From contig NZ_JAJNCZ010000004.1 of the NCBI RefSeq assembly GCF_021026345.1, forward strand, positions 248,001-312,000: 64,000 nt of DNA, in the 5' to 3' direction. Positions 61,593-64,000 of this stretch are shown in pieces; the first letter of the stretch is position 1; every line of letters begins with the position of its first letter. Made by a program: the position numbers and the translations under genes. This DNA is from Rhizobium sp. GN54 (lineage in GTDB: Bacteria; Pseudomonadota; Alphaproteobacteria; Rhizobiales; Rhizobiaceae). The notes below the pieces were generated by a model, which saw only the letters and a program-made list of their open reading frames with translations, ran no database searches and was not told where the DNA came from.

Positions 61593-63428
61593 CTATTCCG
61601 GCAGGATGCGCACCGCGCCGAGATCGGCGGAGCTTGCAAAGGCGGCATAGGCCTTGAGTGCTGTGGTGACGTTGCGCTTGCGCGGCTGGGCAGGCTTCCA
61701 GCCGAGCTTGTCCTGCTCCGCACGGCGGCTTTCCAGCTCGGCCTCGGTGACCACCAGATTGATCGTGCGGTTGGGGATGTCGATCTCGATCGTGTCGCCC
61801 TGGCGGACGAGGCCGATCGCGCCGCCGTTGGCCGCTTCCGGCGAGGCGTGGCCGATCGAGAGCCCCGAGGTGCCACCGGAGAAGCGACCGTCGGTGATCA
61901 GCGCGCAGGCCTTTCCGAGGCCCTTCGATTTCAGGTAGCTCGTCGGATAGAGCATTTCCTGCATGCCGGGGCCGCCCTTCGGGCCCTCGTAGCGGATGAC
62001 GACGACGTCGCCGGCCTTGACCTCGCCACCGAGGATGCCCTTTACGGCTGCGTCCTGGCTTTCGAAGACGACGGCCGGGCCGGTAAACTTCAGGATCGAT
62101 TCATCGACGCCGGCGGTCTTCACGATGCAGCCGTCGAGCGCGATGTTGCCCTTCAGGACCGCAAGGCCGCCGTCCTTCGAGAACGGATGCTCGACGGAGC
62201 GGATGACGCCCTTTTCGCCGTCGGTGTCGAGATCGTCCCAGCGCGCTTCCTGGGAGAAGGCGACCTGGGTCGGGATGCCGCCGGGTGCGGCACGGAAGAA
62301 GGTGCGGACCGTCTCCGAGGTGGTGCGGGTGATGTCCCAGCGGTCGATGGCGTCGCCCAGCGTCGCGGCGTGCACGGTCGGGCTGTCGCGGTGGATCAGG
62401 CCGCCGCGGTCGAGTTCGCCGAGGATGCGCATGATGCCGCCGGCGCGGTGGACGTCTTCCATGTGCACGTCGTTCTTCGCCGGGGCGACCTTCGACAGGC
62501 ACGGGACCTTCCTGGAAAGCTTGTCGATGTCGTCGAGATTGAAGTCGATCCCGCCCTCGTAGGCGGCGGCCAGGATGTGCAACACCGTATTGGTCGAGCC
62601 GCCCATGGCGATATCCAGCGACATGGCGTTCTCGAACGCCCTCTTATTGGCGACGTTGCGCGGCAGCACGCTCTCGTCTTCCTGCTCGTAGTAGCGGCGG
62701 GCGAGGTCGACGATCAGGTGGCCGGCCTCGACGAACAGGCGCTTGCGGTCGCCATGGGTGGCGAGCGTCGAGCCGTTGCCGGGCAGAGACAGGCCGAGCG
62801 CTTCCGTCAGACAGTTCATCGAGTTGGCGGTGAACATGCCCGAGCAGGAGCCGCAGGTCGGGCAGGCGGAGCGCTCGATGGTCTTGACGTCCTCGTCGGA
62901 AATGCTGTCGTCGGCGGCGGCAACCATGGCGTCGACCAGATCCAGCGCGTGCTTCTTGCCGTGCATGACGACCTTGCCGGCCTCCATTGGCCCGCCGGAG
63001 ACGAAGACTGCGGGGATGTTCAGGCGCATGGCGGCGTTCAGCATGCCGGGCGTGATCTTGTCGCAGTTGGAGATGCAGACCATGGCGTCGGCGCAGTGGG
63101 CGTTGACCATGTATTCGACGCTGTCGGCGATGATCTCGCGGCTCGGCAGCGAATAGAGCATGCCGTCATGGCCCATGGCGATGCCGTCGTCGACGGCGAT
63201 CGTGTTGAATTCCTTGGCGACGCCGCCGGCGGCCTCGATCTCGCGGGCGACGAGCTGGCCGAGGTCCTTCAGGTGCACGTGGCCGGGCACGAACTGTGTG
63301 AACGAGTTGACCACGGCGATGATCGGCTTGCCGAAGTCAGCATCCTTCATGCCGGTCGCGCGCCAGAGGCCGCGGGCACCGGCCATGTTGCGGCCGTGGG
63401 TGGTGGTTCGGGAGCGATAGGCTGGCAT
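61593..63428 (-). CDS. ilvD: Dihydroxy-acid dehydratase
   Basis: 611 residues from the ATG at 63428, behind GAGGAA. Fe-S ligands are in [20 protein letters not shown] and [20 protein letters not shown]. Further blocks: [59 protein letters not shown], and [20 protein letters not shown]. It dehydrates dihydroxy-isovalerate and -methylvalerate in branched-chain amino acid synthesis. Divergent from a GntR regulator with a 239-base gap. Confidence 0.97.
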   Translation of the reverse strand: MPAYRSRTTTHGRNMAGARGLWRATGMKDADFGKPIIAVVNSFTQFVPGHVHLKDLGQLVAREIEAAGGVAKEFNTIAVDDGIAMGHDGMLYSLPSREIIADSVEYMVNAHCADAMVCISNCDKITPGMLNAAMRLNIPAVFVSGGPMEAGKVVMHGKKHALDLVDAMVAAADDSISDEDVKTIERSACPTCGSCSGMFTANSMNCLTEALGLSLPGNGSTLATHGDRKRLFVEAGHLIVDLARRYYEQEDESVLPRNVANKRAFENAMSLDIAMGGSTNTVLHILAAAYEGGIDFNLDDIDKLSRKVPCLSKVAPAKNDVHMEDVHRAGGIMRILGELDRGGLIHRDSPTVHAATLGDAIDRWDITRTTSETVRTFFRAAPGGIPTQVAFSQEARWDDLDTDGEKGVIRSVEHPFSKDGGLAVLKGNIALDGCIVKTAGVDESILKFTGPAVVFESQDAAVKGILGGEVKAGDVVVIRYEGPKGGPGMQEMLYPTSYLKSKGLGKACALITDGRFSGGTSGLSIGHASPEAANGGAIGLVRQGDTIEIDIPNRTINLVVTEAELESRRAEQDKLGWKPAQPRKRNVTTALKAYAAFASSADLGAVRILPE

Positions 63429-63667
63429 CGACGTATTCCTCAAGGTCCGGTCAGGCATGGCATAGCGGGAAAAAAGTGGGTCGAAAGGCCCCTCCCGCAA
63501 GCCGTTGTCCCCGGTTCCCTAGCGCAAATCCCCCGCCGCGTCACGAAATGAATGTCATTTTTCGTGCCGAAACTTGGAATTTCCTGTCGCGCGGACCCGC
63601 AGTAATGACCGTTGTCGGCAGGAGGCATTTGTGAGACTGTCCGCCTTCGGAAGGCATGGGAAGGGCG

Positions 63668-64000
63668 ATGGCGAAGGATCAGGCCGGCAGCATAGGGGCC
63701 GACAGGACGGAGGCGGCGGAGACGGGGCCGCTCTACCTGCGCATCCGCGATGCGCTCGCCGGGGCCATTGCCGCCGGACGGCTGCCGAAGGGTGCGCTCC
63801 TGCTCGAGGGGCACGTGGCCGGCATCTTTTCCTCGACCCGGACGCCGGTGCGCCAGGCGTTTGCGCTGCTGGAAGCCGCCGGCGCGATCCGCCGCTTCGA
63901 GGGGCGCGGCTTCATCGTCGGCCCGGGCCGGGAAGCGCCGCGCCGGATCGCCCTGACCGCAGAGATGTTCGGCGACGGCTGCGAGGCGCAGGCGCTGCGC
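63668..64000 (+). CDS. GntR family regulator, 3' part outside the window
   Basis: The ATG at 63668 opens a frame that runs past the last base (111 codons). The winged helix-turn-helix is complete: YLRIRDALAGAIAAGRLPKG at about residues 24-43, then VAGIFSSTRTPVRQAFALLE, and AGAIRRFEGRGFIVG as wing. The effector domain is missing, so the subfamily cannot be given. Divergent from ilvD; whether it regulates it is unknown. Confidence 0.9.
   Translation, partial: MAKDQAGSIGADRTEAAETGPLYLRIRDALAGAIAAGRLPKGALLLEGHVAGIFSSTRTPVRQAFALLEAAGAIRRFEGRGFIVGPGREAPRRIALTAEMFGDGCEAQALR

Overview
The window looks like chromosomal DNA of an alphaproteobacterium of the Rhizobiaceae (Hyphomicrobiales). The support is the high GC content, the rhizobial gene order glgP-glgB-glgC-glgA-pgm-glgX, a soxBDAG sarcosine oxidase operon, an aa3-type cytochrome oxidase subunit IV next to pntAA-pntAB-pntB, and an alanine-racemase-fold ornithine decarboxylase behind a long leader. 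The genus cannot be fixed from the sequence alone. No rRNA or tRNA gene, CRISPR array, insertion sequence, integrase or phage gene was seen. Almost all of it reads as ordinary backbone, with a few accessory islands.

Layout. 1-10 kb: partial trhO, overlapping CHAD and CYTH genes, KDPG aldolase, a DUF533 protein, a GNAT plus small membrane protein pair, a NicO-type metal exporter with a DUF1007 partner, a LysR regulator, and ornithine decarboxylase. 10-23 kb: a large unknown membrane protein preceded by a 44-residue secreted peptide gene, ompW with an upstream FNR-like box, a serine hydrolase, cysE, a WD40-CobW pair, creatininase, MarR, a LacI regulator with a 2-hydroxyacid dehydrogenase, an AprI/Inh-type inhibitor and a PuuD-like hydrolase. 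23-32 kb: a GGDEF-EAL protein with a degenerate GGDEF motif, a FeeM-like acyl-amino-acid synthase, cytochrome oxidase subunit IV, transhydrogenase, a TPR lipoprotein and rpsU. 32-38 kb: soxBDAG, then a RelB/DinJ-YafQ toxin-antitoxin pair whose toxin is frameshifted by a 5-bp tandem duplication, then a MaoC hydratase. 38-50 kb: the glycogen operon on the minus strand. 50-58 kb: an orphan TadG-like vWA protein and a three-gene ATP-grasp/alpha-E/transglutaminase/DUF2126 cluster. 58-64 kb: aldo-keto reductase, VOC protein, DUF899 protein, LprI-like protein, ilvD and a partial GntR regulator.

Functional themes. The glycogen genes are nearly contiguous (glgB overlaps glgP by one base; pgm follows glgA within a few bases) and encode synthesis, branching, phosphorolysis, debranching and the glucose-1-P/glucose-6-P link. 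soxBDAG encodes the four subunits of the sarcosine oxidase that feeds methylene-tetrahydrofolate. The transhydrogenase is the three-polypeptide form that couples NADPH supply to the proton gradient.

Most worth following up: (1) the 51.3-58.0 kb cluster, a conserved but biochemically undescribed peptide-ligation/transglutaminase module, here with ATP-grasp and alpha-E fused and a 9-C homopolymer just before one transglutaminase active site; (2) the frameshifted YafQ toxin beside an intact antitoxin and operator; (3) the secreted micropeptide plus giant membrane protein operon at 10.1-12.2 kb; (4) the FeeM-like synthase beside a c-di-GMP enzyme.
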